10,382 nt of DNA from an uncultured Anaerovibrio sp. (GCA_934196075.1 CAKPVW010000058.1:1-10382); one strand, 5' to 3'. Shown: positions 1 through 6,333, numbered from the stretch's first letter. The notes: generated by a model not told the origin, from the letters alone. A program made the numbers and translations.

Positions 1-1
1 G

Positions 2-115
2 TATCTCTGCGTAAGGATAAATTATCAGGCAGGGTCATTTAGCCGACAGAGCAAAAGTCGTTATGACCGCAGGCTGTATCTCGAAAAACCTGGGATATAT
101 GCCTCTACAAATTAG
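2..115 (+). CDS. possible C-terminal tail of an unidentified plus-strand protein (left-truncated)
   Basis: A reading frame is open from the window edge to a TAG at 113-115. It would encode about 37 residues, rich in basic and aromatic residues, ending in EKPGIYASTN. A two-way terminator hairpin starts about 20 bp after the stop, which suits the end of a plus-strand gene converging on the mutase gene. Against this reading, another frame (bases 1-42, ending in KLSGRVI) is also open at the edge. The same stretch can fold into two consecutive hairpins, as expected of a non-coding RNA, and the tail matches no family I know. I cannot tell these options apart without the sequence to the left. Confidence 0.25.
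   Translation, partial: YLCVRINYQAGSFSRQSKSRYDRRLYLEKPGIYASTN
33..104. other. two adjacent potential stem-loops (structured RNA candidate)
   Basis: GGTCAT at 33-38 pairs with ATGACC at 63-68. It encloses a CGAC/GTCG pair (44-47 with 57-60). Two bases later, 71-82 pairs with 92-104 over 12 pairs (one G-T at each of two positions and one bulged T at 100) around a 9-base loop. The tandem hairpins are followed by the terminator at 134-171. They could be the 3' end of a plus-strand non-coding RNA or a leader element, but they match no riboswitch or housekeeping RNA I recognise. The element overlaps the alternative partial coding call at 2-115. Confidence 0.25.
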
Positions 116-133
116 AATTTCTTATGCCAAATC

Positions 134-171
134 AAAAACGCCATGACAGGCACAACCCACCATGGCGTTTT
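134..171. terminator. two-way rho-independent terminator
   Basis: AAAACGCCATG (135-145) and CATGGCGTTTT (161-171) form a perfect 11-bp stem around a 15-base loop. The A-run on the left arm (134-138) becomes a five-T tract when read on the minus strand, 34 bp after the mutase stop codon. The right arm gives four T's on the plus strand. It can therefore end transcription from both sides. Confidence 0.8.
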
Positions 172-204
172 GTATTCATTTACCAGCAAAAGCTAGACAA
201 AATT

Positions 205-1713
205 TCAACCCAATACACTGATATCCAAATGCTCAAAGCCCGTTACCATTTCCTTAACCATGGCAGTTAGCTTGTCGCAACCCCCTACATGAGTGCTCTC
301 CATATTCATTGGCATATTAGGATCATGCAAAGACATACGCAAAAGAACCCAGCCTTCCCCTGGGAATACCAGACGTATTCCCTCATAGGATGGAGTTGCC
401 ATCTTAATCCCCTTGGCTGCAGCCCGCTTTTCAAACTCAGCCAACACAGACTGGCCATAGCTGCGGAAATCCTCCACATCCTTAATCTTCAAGCGATATT
501 CTCTTTCCTCAGCTGGATGCTGCAGATCCTTAATCAAATCCGCCAGCACCTTGCCCTCTGCTCTAGCCTTGGCAGCAGCAATCAGCAGCTTGACAGCCAA
601 ATATGCGCCATCATCCAAATAGTAATTTTCACTAAGAGCACCATGACCAGAGGTTTCAATAGCCAACGGCGATACAGTACCAGCCTTATTCAAACGAATA
701 CACTCATTGATGACATTCTTGTAGCCCCGCATATAACGATGATGCTTCAAATGCAGCTTGTTCTCCAAGAAATCTGCCAACTCATCAGAGGTTACAGAAT
801 CTGTAATAATAGTGCTGCCTGGATAGTCTGGAGCCAAAATAGCAGCCATCATGGCAATCAAGGCATTACGGCTAATCTGCTGACCATCAGGCAATACTGC
901 ACTCATACGGTCCACATCAGTATCAAAAATAATACCCAAATCTGCATGACTAGAGAGAACTGCACCCTTGATGGCATCCATAGCAGCCTGATTCTCTGGA
1001 TTTGGAATATGATTTGGGAAATGCCCATCTGGCTCCAGATAGAGGCTGCCCTCAATATCTGCCCCCAAAGGAACCAATACCTTATTGGCAAAGAAGCCAC
1101 CCGCACCATTGCCGGCATCTACCACAATATGCATTCCCTTCAAAGGCTGTTCATAGTTTTCAGCCTGAATCCCCTGACGAATCTTCTCGCAGAGATTCTT
1201 GGCATAAATATCAATCAGGGCCAAAGGCTTTGCCTGAGCCAAATCTGCACTACGCTCCTGAAGCCCGGCGGCAATCTCCAAAAGCTCAATGATATTTTCC
1301 TTTTCCAAACCGCCATCCTTGGTAAAGAACTTCAAGCCGTTGCGATTGAAAGGCAAATGGCTGGCCGTAATCATAATAGAGCCATCCATAGCAGTTTCTG
1401 GGAATACAATAGACATAAACATGGCCGGAGTCGATGCCATATGACAGTCATAAGCCTGAGCCCCCTCTGCCAGAATACCTTGCAGAGCAGCTTCCTTCAA
1501 GCTGGTTGCAGACAAACGGGAATCATGGCCTACAGCCAGCTTCAATTCCCCAGCAGGACGGCCCAGCTTTTTGCTCAAAAATTTTACAAAGGCGGCGGCA
1601 ATCAGATTAGCTGCCTCAGGGCGCAGATTAACCTTTTCGCCCTCCACACCCTCCAGAGCAATCCCCCGGACATCGCTGCCATTCTGCAATTTCATCAATT
1701 CTTTTTCTGTCAT
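205..1713 (-). CDS. phosphomannomutase / phosphoglucomutase family protein (alpha-D-phosphohexomutase)
   Basis: The product is a 502-residue cytoplasmic enzyme of the alpha-D-phosphohexomutase superfamily, which moves phosphate between C1 and C6 of glucose or mannose phosphate through a phosphoserine. Three of the four active-site elements are visible in order. The phosphoserine loop is TASHLPFNRNG with Ser118-His119. The metal loop is DTDVDR (264-269), and the sugar-binding loop is ETSGHG (353-358). The fourth, normally RPSGTEP-like phosphate-binding loop reads RMSLHDPNMP (459-468), a variant I associate with plant-plastid and some bacterial homologues. The ATG at 1713 is preferred over a TTG nine bases upstream because AAGGAG lies nine bases before the ATG but abuts the TTG. 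The gene follows the HAD gene after a terminator, so it is probably expressed partly on its own. Substrate choice (mannose or glucose) cannot be read from sequence. Confidence 0.88.
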   Translation of the reverse strand: MTEKELMKLQNGSDVRGIALEGVEGEKVNLRPEAANLIAAAFVKFLSKKLGRPAGELKLAVGHDSRLSATSLKEAALQGILAEGAQAYDCHMASTPAMFMSIVFPETAMDGSIMITASHLPFNRNGLKFFTKDGGLEKENIIELLEIAAGLQERSADLAQAKPLALIDIYAKNLCEKIRQGIQAENYEQPLKGMHIVVDAGNGAGGFFANKVLVPLGADIEGSLYLEPDGHFPNHIPNPENQAAMDAIKGAVLSSHADLGIIFDTDVDRMSAVLPDGQQISRNALIAMMAAILAPDYPGSTIITDSVTSDELADFLENKLHLKHHRYMRGYKNVINECIRLNKAGTVSPLAIETSGHGALSENYYLDDGAYLAVKLLIAAAKARAEGKVLADLIKDLQHPAEEREYRLKIKDVEDFRSYGQSVLAEFEKRAAAKGIKMATPSYEGIRLVFPGEGWVLLRMSLHDPNMPMNMESTHVGGCDKLTAMVKEMVTGFEHLDISVLG

Positions 1714-1722
1714 ATTATGCAA

Positions 1723-1728
1723 CTCCTT
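1723..1728 (-). promoter_or_regulatory. ribosome binding site deciding the mutase start
   Basis: On the minus strand AAGGAG is followed by nine bases and then ATG (1713-1711). An upstream in-frame TTG at 1722-1720 directly touches the AAGGAG and so cannot be the efficient start. Confidence 0.75.
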
Positions 1729-1743
1729 GTATATATTATTTCT

Positions 1744-1767
1744 AAAAAGTCCCAGCCTCCGGCTAGG
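1744..1767 (-). terminator. terminator between the HAD phosphatase and mutase genes
   Basis: On the minus strand CCTAGCC, a GGA loop and GGCTGGG form a 7-bp stem (one T-G pair), followed by ACTTTTTAG. It lies 46 bp after the HAD stop and 30 bp before the mutase start, so it would end or attenuate readthrough from fbp and the HAD gene. I found no clear promoter between it and the mutase. The rest of the 100-bp gap (1768-1813) is GC-rich on the minus strand with weak self-complementarity. Confidence 0.6.
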
Positions 1768-1813
1768 AAAACTTCACTGCAGCACTCCCCAGACCAGGGC
1801 AGTTTCCTATGGA

Positions 1814-2464
1814 CTACAGCTGGATTTCCTCATATTTATCAATAATCCTGTCTGCCAAGGACAAATCCTGTTGGCCGGAATTTGGATTACGTACAGCAAT
1901 GCACTGCATACCGGCCGACTTGGCCGCCTTCACACCAGAGGCCGCATCCTCTACAACAGTACAAGCCTCAGGCTCTAACCCCAGCTTCTGAGCTGCCAGC
2001 AGATAAATCGCTGGATCCGGCTTGGCATGCTCCACTTCATCACCTGTAGTCAAAGCATCAAAATAATCAATAATCCCAAATCTAGTTAATACATTATTGA
2101 CCATAGGTCGAACTGAGGATGAGCCTAGGCCTATTTTATACCCCTTGGCCTTCAGGCGCTGCAGCAGCTCCGGCAGTCCCGGTATGGCCTTTATGCTGGC
2201 ATCTTTATTGAGAATATCCATGTATTTCTCGTATTTTTTGCCAGCCATAACCTGCCATTCTTCAGTAAAAATCTCTGGAAATCTGACTTTCATATCCACC
2301 CAGAAGGATTTGGCACTACGGCCTACATATTTGTCCAGCCCAAGTTCTTCTGCACTCAATGTAATGCCATATTCCCGCAGTGTAGCCATTTTGGCTTTAG
2401 CGTGTATTGGCTCACTGTCAATGATAACACCATCCATATCAAAAATAAATGCCTTGTTTTTCAT
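1814..2464 (-). CDS. HAD-superfamily phosphatase/phosphomutase, beta-phosphoglucomutase-like
   Basis: The product is a 216-residue soluble protein of HAD subfamily IA. Motif I is DMDGVIIDSEP (Asp9 nucleophile, Asp11 acid/base). A helical cap covers roughly residues 20-90. Motif II is GLGSSS (112-117), motif III is the Lys148 of AKPDP, and motif IV is VVEDAASG (170-177, acidic pair Glu172-Asp173) for magnesium. The DMDG...DSEP plus VVEDA pattern is typical of beta-phosphoglucomutases and of sugar-phosphate phosphatases, which share the fold and cannot be separated from sequence alone. The ATG at 2464 follows AAAGGA at short spacing. The gene starts 20 bp after the fbp stop codon with no terminator between, so the two form an operon. 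The context supports a sugar-phosphate substrate. Confidence 0.88.
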   Translation of the reverse strand: MKNKAFIFDMDGVIIDSEPIHAKAKMATLREYGITLSAEELGLDKYVGRSAKSFWVDMKVRFPEIFTEEWQVMAGKKYEKYMDILNKDASIKAIPGLPELLQRLKAKGYKIGLGSSSVRPMVNNVLTRFGIIDYFDALTTGDEVEHAKPDPAIYLLAAQKLGLEPEACTVVEDAASGVKAAKSAGMQCIAVRNPNSGQQDLSLADRIIDKYEEIQL

Positions 2465-2484
2465 ATTTTCCTTTCTATATTACC

Positions 2485-4395
2485 TTATTCATCCTGTGGC
2501 TTTATGGTACCATGCTCATAGGCCAATAGCAAGCCATACAAATCCGTAATTTTTTCTTGAATAATCCTGCCTTCATCCGTATCTCCCACGGTGGTTATTT
2601 TGGATTGGAGCTCAATGGTCCTGGACACGGATTCAATATCCTTGTTATTTCTCAAAGCCTCACGAACATCTGCCACATTTTGATGCTCCAAAAGTCTAAA
2701 GCCACGGGAATTATAAATCAGGGTATATCCCGAAATACCTGTTTTCTTGTGATACGCCCTGCAAAAGCCGCCGTCAATGCACAAAGCCTTGCCGTTTGCC
2801 TTGATAGGCGTCTCACCCTTGGACACCTTTACCGGTACATGCCCATTGATAATATGTCCATCCTTGGGATTTAAGCCGAATTCCTCCAGCACAGACTCAC
2901 AGATTTCTTCTCTGTCCACCAGCTCATAATAGGGATCCGATGGCTCCTTCCAGGTGCTTTCGTCCTCTAGGAACATGCGCTCAAAAGTCGTAAATTCTCG
3001 TCCAGAAATAGGTGACAGCAAACCATTCCACAGAAACCACATAAAATCCAAAGCCTTTTGTTCCTTAGTTGCTCTGGCCTTCCGTGCCATTTGATCACAA
3101 AAATCCATATAAGCCTTACCCTTGTATGGCTTGCCATCAAAGGATATTACCTTCAAAGAGCCATCCCAGTTCAAAGGCACGCAGCCATGAAACAGCAGAT
3201 TCTGATTGCAGCAGGTATATACACTGCCTTTTTTATAAATAAATTCTATATGGCGCTGCAGTCGTTCACTTTCTATAAAATAAGATTTCAAATCCCCAAT
3301 AATCTGCTTCTCCTCATCCGTAAGCTCATAAGGATTCTTGGGGTCAACAGTGGGAAAATATGCACTAGATAGCTCGTATCGTTTGCCGTTCAGGCTATAG
3401 CAGCTGGCATTATAATCTACATTCTGCAGCTGAAGACGGCTCTCCATTTTGAAATCTGGATTTCTAAGTATCAACTGTCCCTCCAGCTTGAACATAATCA
3501 TGGAAATTGCCTTTTCCGAAGCCTTCAGCGGATTTTCATCTGGATAAATTCTTTGAGCATACATAGTCAAAGGTCTTAGACTGATAGCATAACCCTTTTC
3601 CAGCACCTCGGTATTCTTGTACCGAAGGCTATTGCGTACTACGCCAGCAATACATACCTCGCTGCCACAGGCCGCTCCCATCCAGAGGATATCATGGTTG
3701 CCCCACTGTATATCCAAGGAATGATAATCCAATATCATATCCAAAATGGTATCTGGCCGATTGCCCCGGTCATAGAAATCTCCAATAATATGCATATGTC
3801 CCACAGCCAGACATTTTATCAGCCTAGTCAGAGCTACAATAAAATCTGCTGCTCCTCCCACCTGAACAATCATATTCAACAGTCTTTTACTATAAAGGAA
3901 CTGGGCCCTATCAGCCTCTGGATGGGTATTGAATAGCTCTGTAATAACACTGCGATAGCTTTTAGGTATAAAGCTTTTTACCTTGGTCAAAGGATATTTG
4001 TAGGTCATCAGCTTGCTAACCTCTAGCAGACGGGAAAGATTCTCCCGGTACCATTCTGGCGTATTGCAGCGCTCTGCCTCCATCTGCTGCATTTTCTCAA
4101 CAGGATAATATATAAGGGTGCAAAACTCCGCCTTTTCCTCGTCTGTCAGCCTGGCACCAAAAACATAATCGACCTTTTCCTTGATAACCCCAGAACAGTT
4201 GTTGAGAATATGATAAAACAGCTCATATTCTCCATGAAGATCACTAACAAAATGCTCTACTGCCTTTGGTAGGCACAGGCTGGCCTGAAGATTAATCAGA
4301 TCCGCATAGACAGCCTCCTTGGTAGGGTATTTTTCCGCCAACAGACGCAAATATTTTTGCTTTTGCCTCTGCATGGCATTTGCTGAATTAATCAT
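2485..4395 (-). CDS. fbp: fructose-1,6-bisphosphatase, class III
   Basis: The product is a 636-residue enzyme of the large Bacillota-type (class III) fructose-1,6-bisphosphatase family. It hydrolyses fructose 1,6-bisphosphate to fructose 6-phosphate, the committing step of gluconeogenesis. The metallophosphoesterase motifs are in place: SDLHGE (51-56), GDFYDRG (205-211), GNHD (232-235), FHG (402-404) and NGH (517-519). The large insertions between them are characteristic of class III, and the length is close to that of the Bacillus enzyme. The ATG at 4395 follows AAAGGAAG with five bases spacing. The gene leads the fbp-HAD operon and lies 197 bp downstream of the flagellin gene, behind that gene's terminator, so it needs its own promoter in 4396-4512. 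I see AT-rich candidates there but no convincing -35/-10 pair. Allosteric control cannot be read from the sequence. Confidence 0.95.
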   Translation of the reverse strand: MINSANAMQRQKQKYLRLLAEKYPTKEAVYADLINLQASLCLPKAVEHFVSDLHGEYELFYHILNNCSGVIKEKVDYVFGARLTDEEKAEFCTLIYYPVEKMQQMEAERCNTPEWYRENLSRLLEVSKLMTYKYPLTKVKSFIPKSYRSVITELFNTHPEADRAQFLYSKRLLNMIVQVGGAADFIVALTRLIKCLAVGHMHIIGDFYDRGNRPDTILDMILDYHSLDIQWGNHDILWMGAACGSEVCIAGVVRNSLRYKNTEVLEKGYAISLRPLTMYAQRIYPDENPLKASEKAISMIMFKLEGQLILRNPDFKMESRLQLQNVDYNASCYSLNGKRYELSSAYFPTVDPKNPYELTDEEKQIIGDLKSYFIESERLQRHIEFIYKKGSVYTCCNQNLLFHGCVPLNWDGSLKVISFDGKPYKGKAYMDFCDQMARKARATKEQKALDFMWFLWNGLLSPISGREFTTFERMFLEDESTWKEPSDPYYELVDREEICESVLEEFGLNPKDGHIINGHVPVKVSKGETPIKANGKALCIDGGFCRAYHKKTGISGYTLIYNSRGFRLLEHQNVADVREALRNNKDIESVSRTIELQSKITTVGDTDEGRIIQEKITDLYGLLLAYEHGTIKPQDE

Positions 4396-4512
4396 AGTAT
4401 CTTCCTTTCACATTCCAGCTGCAAAAAAACTCTACAGCCCCTGCCTTTCTTACGGTCATAGTTACTCATATTTTATATTCGCCACAAAATTCATTTTCCC
4501 TTTTTTTAAGAC

Positions 4513-4561
4513 AAAAACCGCTGTGAAAACAATGATTCTTCCCACCATTGTCCCACAGCGG
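4513..4561 (-). terminator. flagellin terminator
   Basis: On the minus strand CCGCTGTG (4561-4554) pairs with CACAGCGG (4525-4518), and an inner ACAATG/CATTGT pair (4551-4546 with 4534-4529) stacks above it. Five T's follow at 4517-4513. It lies 32 bp after the flagellin stop codon and separates flagellin from fbp. Confidence 0.85.
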
Positions 4562-4592
4562 CCTTACGCCTCATTATTTATTTTTCCATGGC

Positions 4593-5906
4593 TTATTTCA
4601 ACAAATTCAGGAACCAGCTGGAATTCTGATAGGACTGAGCCAGCATAGCCTGTGTTGCCTGCATCAAAATATTGTCGCTGGCCAGATTGGTAATTTCCTT
4701 GGCCATATCTGCACCAATCAGCGTGGTCTGAGCTGCCGTAAGATTCTCAGACTCTGTGGTCAAATTCTTGTAGGTATATTCCAATCGGCTGCTAACTGCC
4801 CCTACCGTAGTGGACTGATCCAGTACCTTGCTAATGGCATTATCAATAACCGCTAGTGCTGTCTGGGCATCCTCCGCTGTAGATACACTAAGGAAGGAAC
4901 CATCACTGCCCTGTAAGCCCAAGGCCCTGGCCGAAATATTGCCCAAACCCACCTTGATTGACTGATTGGCGTCAGCACCTACCTGCAAGGTAAGAGCATC
5001 TCCTGTTCTATTCTCCGCAGCACCAATAGACTCATAGAATTCATTAAAGACATTGTTTACAGACTTCCGCTCCTGACCATCTGCCGTTTGCACAGATACT
5101 GTAAAGCCAGAAATTTCGCCGGCCTTGCCAGCATCTGCCGCCTTGACAGTAATAGCATTCTTGCCATCAGAGGTATTCAGTGTCTTGCCATAAACATCAG
5201 TGCCAATTTCTTTGGTACTGCCTATATTATTGTCAAAAACATCGCCAGCTCCGGCCTGATTGGCACTGGCAAAAATATCTGCCAGGGTAGTATCTCCTGC
5301 CTTATAGCTATTGCTATAGGTTTTACCATCCTTGACAAAAGACACCGTAACCATATCAGTAGCCTGAATCTCCATGCTATCTCCATTGCGGCGGGCCAAA
5401 TCCGTCAGCTTGGTATCGCCTTTAGTATCAACACTAAAGGCTCTATTGGTATAGGCCTGAGTAGTAAGACGGCTAAGACCGCTATGACTGCCATCCATCA
5501 AGGTCATACCATTGTATTCCACCAAAGAATTGTCTGTAATCTGGTCAATATACTGGTTAAATTCCTTCTGAATAGCTGCCCGGTCACTATCTTTAGCCGT
5601 GGAATTTGCTGCGGCCAAAGCCCGCTCCCGCATGGTGGACAGAATATCCAAAGTATTGCTCATAGCCCCATCAGCTACCTTGAGCATAGCAGAGCCAGTC
5701 TGGGTATTGGCTGCTGCCTGATCCAAAGCACCGATGCGAATCCCCATTTTTGTGCCAATGGAATAAACGGAAGGATTATCTCCTGGACTGTTCACCTTGT
5801 TGCCTGTAGCGATAGCTGTCATATGCTTGTTAAATGACGTATTCAGTCTATTCAGATGATTCAGCATGGATAACTGCTGAGCATAACCTCCTACTTTTGC
5901 TGCCAT
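4593..5906 (-). CDS. fliC: flagellin (flagellar filament subunit)
   Basis: The product is a 437-residue filament protein exported through the flagellar type III apparatus, so it has no signal peptide. The N-terminal D0/D1 helices cover roughly residues 1-150, with ERALAAANST at 94-103. A variable middle follows, containing a flagellin-type segment LQVGADANQSIKVGLGNISA. The C-terminal D1/D0 helices end in GADMAKEITNLASDNILMQA (398-417) and TQAMLAQ. The N-terminal loop reads ATGNKVNSPGDNPS (33-46), where most flagellins have a SAADDAAG-like loop. This is closer to the hook-filament junction protein FlgL, whereas the C-terminus is clearly flagellin-like. The start at 5906 (MAAKVGGY) follows AAGGAGGAGT. 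An ATG-less upstream extension to 5948 lacks such a site. The gene is a single transcription unit with a sigma-28 promoter and its own terminator, and no other flagellar gene lies in the window. Confidence 0.9.
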   Translation of the reverse strand: MAAKVGGYAQQLSMLNHLNRLNTSFNKHMTAIATGNKVNSPGDNPSVYSIGTKMGIRIGALDQAAANTQTGSAMLKVADGAMSNTLDILSTMRERALAAANSTAKDSDRAAIQKEFNQYIDQITDNSLVEYNGMTLMDGSHSGLSRLTTQAYTNRAFSVDTKGDTKLTDLARRNGDSMEIQATDMVTVSFVKDGKTYSNSYKAGDTTLADIFASANQAGAGDVFDNNIGSTKEIGTDVYGKTLNTSDGKNAITVKAADAGKAGEISGFTVSVQTADGQERKSVNNVFNEFYESIGAAENRTGDALTLQVGADANQSIKVGLGNISARALGLQGSDGSFLSVSTAEDAQTALAVIDNAISKVLDQSTTVGAVSSRLEYTYKNLTTESENLTAAQTTLIGADMAKEITNLASDNILMQATQAMLAQSYQNSSWFLNLLK

Positions 5907-5910
5907 ATAA

Positions 5911-5920
5911 ACTCCTCCTT
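5911..5920 (-). promoter_or_regulatory. flagellin ribosome binding site
   Basis: AAGGAGGAGT on the minus strand is a near-perfect Shine-Dalgarno sequence. It ends four bases before the ATG at 5906, with the GGAGG core at normal spacing, and fixes that start. Confidence 0.85.
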
Positions 5921-5938
5921 GATTGTCCAAACGTCCCT

Positions 5939-5998
5939 GTGAACGCACCTTATAACCCCTACCTAAAGGCAGTGGCTTTACGGCACACTTGGTAAAAT
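5939..5998 (-). repeat. 60-bp dispersed repeat, copy A (IS200/IS605 right-end-like)
   Basis: This element matches 8817-8876 in the same orientation. The 36-base core (5962-5997) agrees at 32 positions, and the 23 bases to its left agree at about 17. Read on the minus strand it runs TTTTACCAAG, TGCCGTAAAG, then a hairpin (CTGCC, TTTA loop, GGTAG) flanked by CC and GGGG, and ends at GTTCAC, where similarity to copy B stops. A CC(C)CTGCC/GGCAGGGG hairpin closed by a TTYA loop is the look of many TnpB-associated transposon right ends. No transposase gene is present. The copy lies in the predicted flagellin 5' leader, about 20 bp upstream of the ribosome binding site. The repeat is certain from sequence, while the transposon origin is inference. 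Confidence 0.75.
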
Positions 5999-6000
5999 TA

Positions 6001-6043
6001 ACGAAGCTGTTCTAGCTGCTAGCCTAAGGGGCTAATACTTCGT
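6001..6043. other. stem-loop in the flagellin leader
   Basis: ACGAAG (6001-6006) pairs with CTTCGT (6038-6043). Inside it TAGCC (6020-6024) pairs with GGCTA (6030-6034). The structure lies between the sigma-28 promoter and repeat copy A, so it would be part of the flagellin mRNA leader. No T-tract follows on either strand, so it is not an obvious terminator. Confidence 0.4.
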
Positions 6044-6100
6044 CTACCCACAAACCTAGTCAGCCTCATTCCATAATTCAAAATATATTTCTTATTTATG

Positions 6101-6128
6101 TTATCGGCAAATTCAACTGTATTCTTTA
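6101..6128 (-). promoter_or_regulatory. sigma-28 (FliA/SigD-type) flagellin promoter
   Basis: On the minus strand TAAA (6128-6125), a 16-base spacer and GCCGATAA (6108-6101) match the sigma-28 consensus almost exactly. Transcription would start near 6094, giving a leader of about 190 bases before the flagellin ATG. This is unusually long and includes the stem-loop at 6001-6043 and repeat copy A. A TAGGGGTTATAA 12-mer at 6126-6137 overlaps the -35 element. Confidence 0.88.
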
Positions 6129-6212
6129 TAACCCCTATATTTTTCCAAGAAAATGCTGCTACATTTTCACTATTGAACACCTCTATAGGTGACGGGAAGC
6201 TGTGCTAATAAC

Positions 6213-6237
6213 AGGGTGGAGCTAATATCTCCACCCT
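6213..6237. other. GC-rich hairpin between divergent promoters
   Basis: AGGGTGGAG (6213-6221) and CTCCACCCT (6229-6237) form a perfect 9-bp stem around a 7-base loop. Neither strand has a following T-run. It could be an operator, a barrier to readthrough, or a relic. GCTAATA occurs both before and inside it (6204-6210 and 6221-6227). Confidence 0.5.
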
Positions 6238-6249
6238 CGTGGTCATCCC

Positions 6250-6284
6250 ATTTAAAGAAAATGAAAAAATCATTTTCTTTAAAT
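6250..6284. repeat. 15-bp perfect AT-rich inverted repeat
   Basis: ATTTAAAGAAAATGA (6250-6264) and TCATTTTCTTTAAAT (6270-6284) are exact reverse complements separated by AAAAA. The right arm ends 11 bp before a TATAAT box and covers the place where a -35 element would be, so it is well placed as an operator or a DNA-bending site for the plus-strand gene. Confidence 0.7.
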
Positions 6285-6295
6285 AATGTAGGGGT

Positions 6296-6301
6296 TATAA
6301 T
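6296..6301 (+). promoter_or_regulatory. -10 box of a promoter for the DUF2939-like gene
   Basis: TATAAT, a perfect -10 hexamer, lies 38 bp before the predicted ATG. No TTGACA-like sequence stands 16-18 bp upstream. That position is filled by the right arm of the inverted repeat (TTTTCT or TTTCTT at best), which suggests a weak or regulated promoter. Confidence 0.5.
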
Positions 6302-6317
6302 AGGTGTATTGATTCAA

Positions 6318-6324
6318 AGAAGGG
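6318..6324 (+). promoter_or_regulatory. ribosome binding site deciding the plus-strand start
   Basis: AGAAGGG is nine bases before the ATG at 6334, but directly touches the in-frame ATG at 6325. The downstream ATG is therefore preferred. Confidence 0.65.
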
Positions 6325-6333
6325 ATGAACACA

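Noticed and set aside
289..1845. A 518-codon open frame on the plus strand opposite the mutase gene
   Set aside because: It is exactly antisense to a well-supported enzyme gene, has no ribosome binding site, and its translation is low-complexity and unlike any protein. It is a by-product of codon bias.
4396..4512. An fbp promoter
   Set aside because: TATAAA and TAAAAT boxes exist, but no acceptable -35 lies at 16-18 bp. A promoter must exist somewhere here, but I cannot place it.
5088..5837. A 249-codon open frame on the plus strand opposite flagellin
   Set aside because: It is a shadow of the flagellin coding sequence with no start signal or recognisable protein features.
5907..5948. An N-terminal extension of flagellin to 5948
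   Set aside because: The ATG at 5906 has an excellent ribosome binding site and gives a typical flagellin N-terminus. The extension crosses that site and is unlike any flagellin.
6213..6237. A rho-independent terminator between the divergent genes
   Set aside because: The stem is good but no T-run follows on either strand, so it is listed as a plain hairpin.
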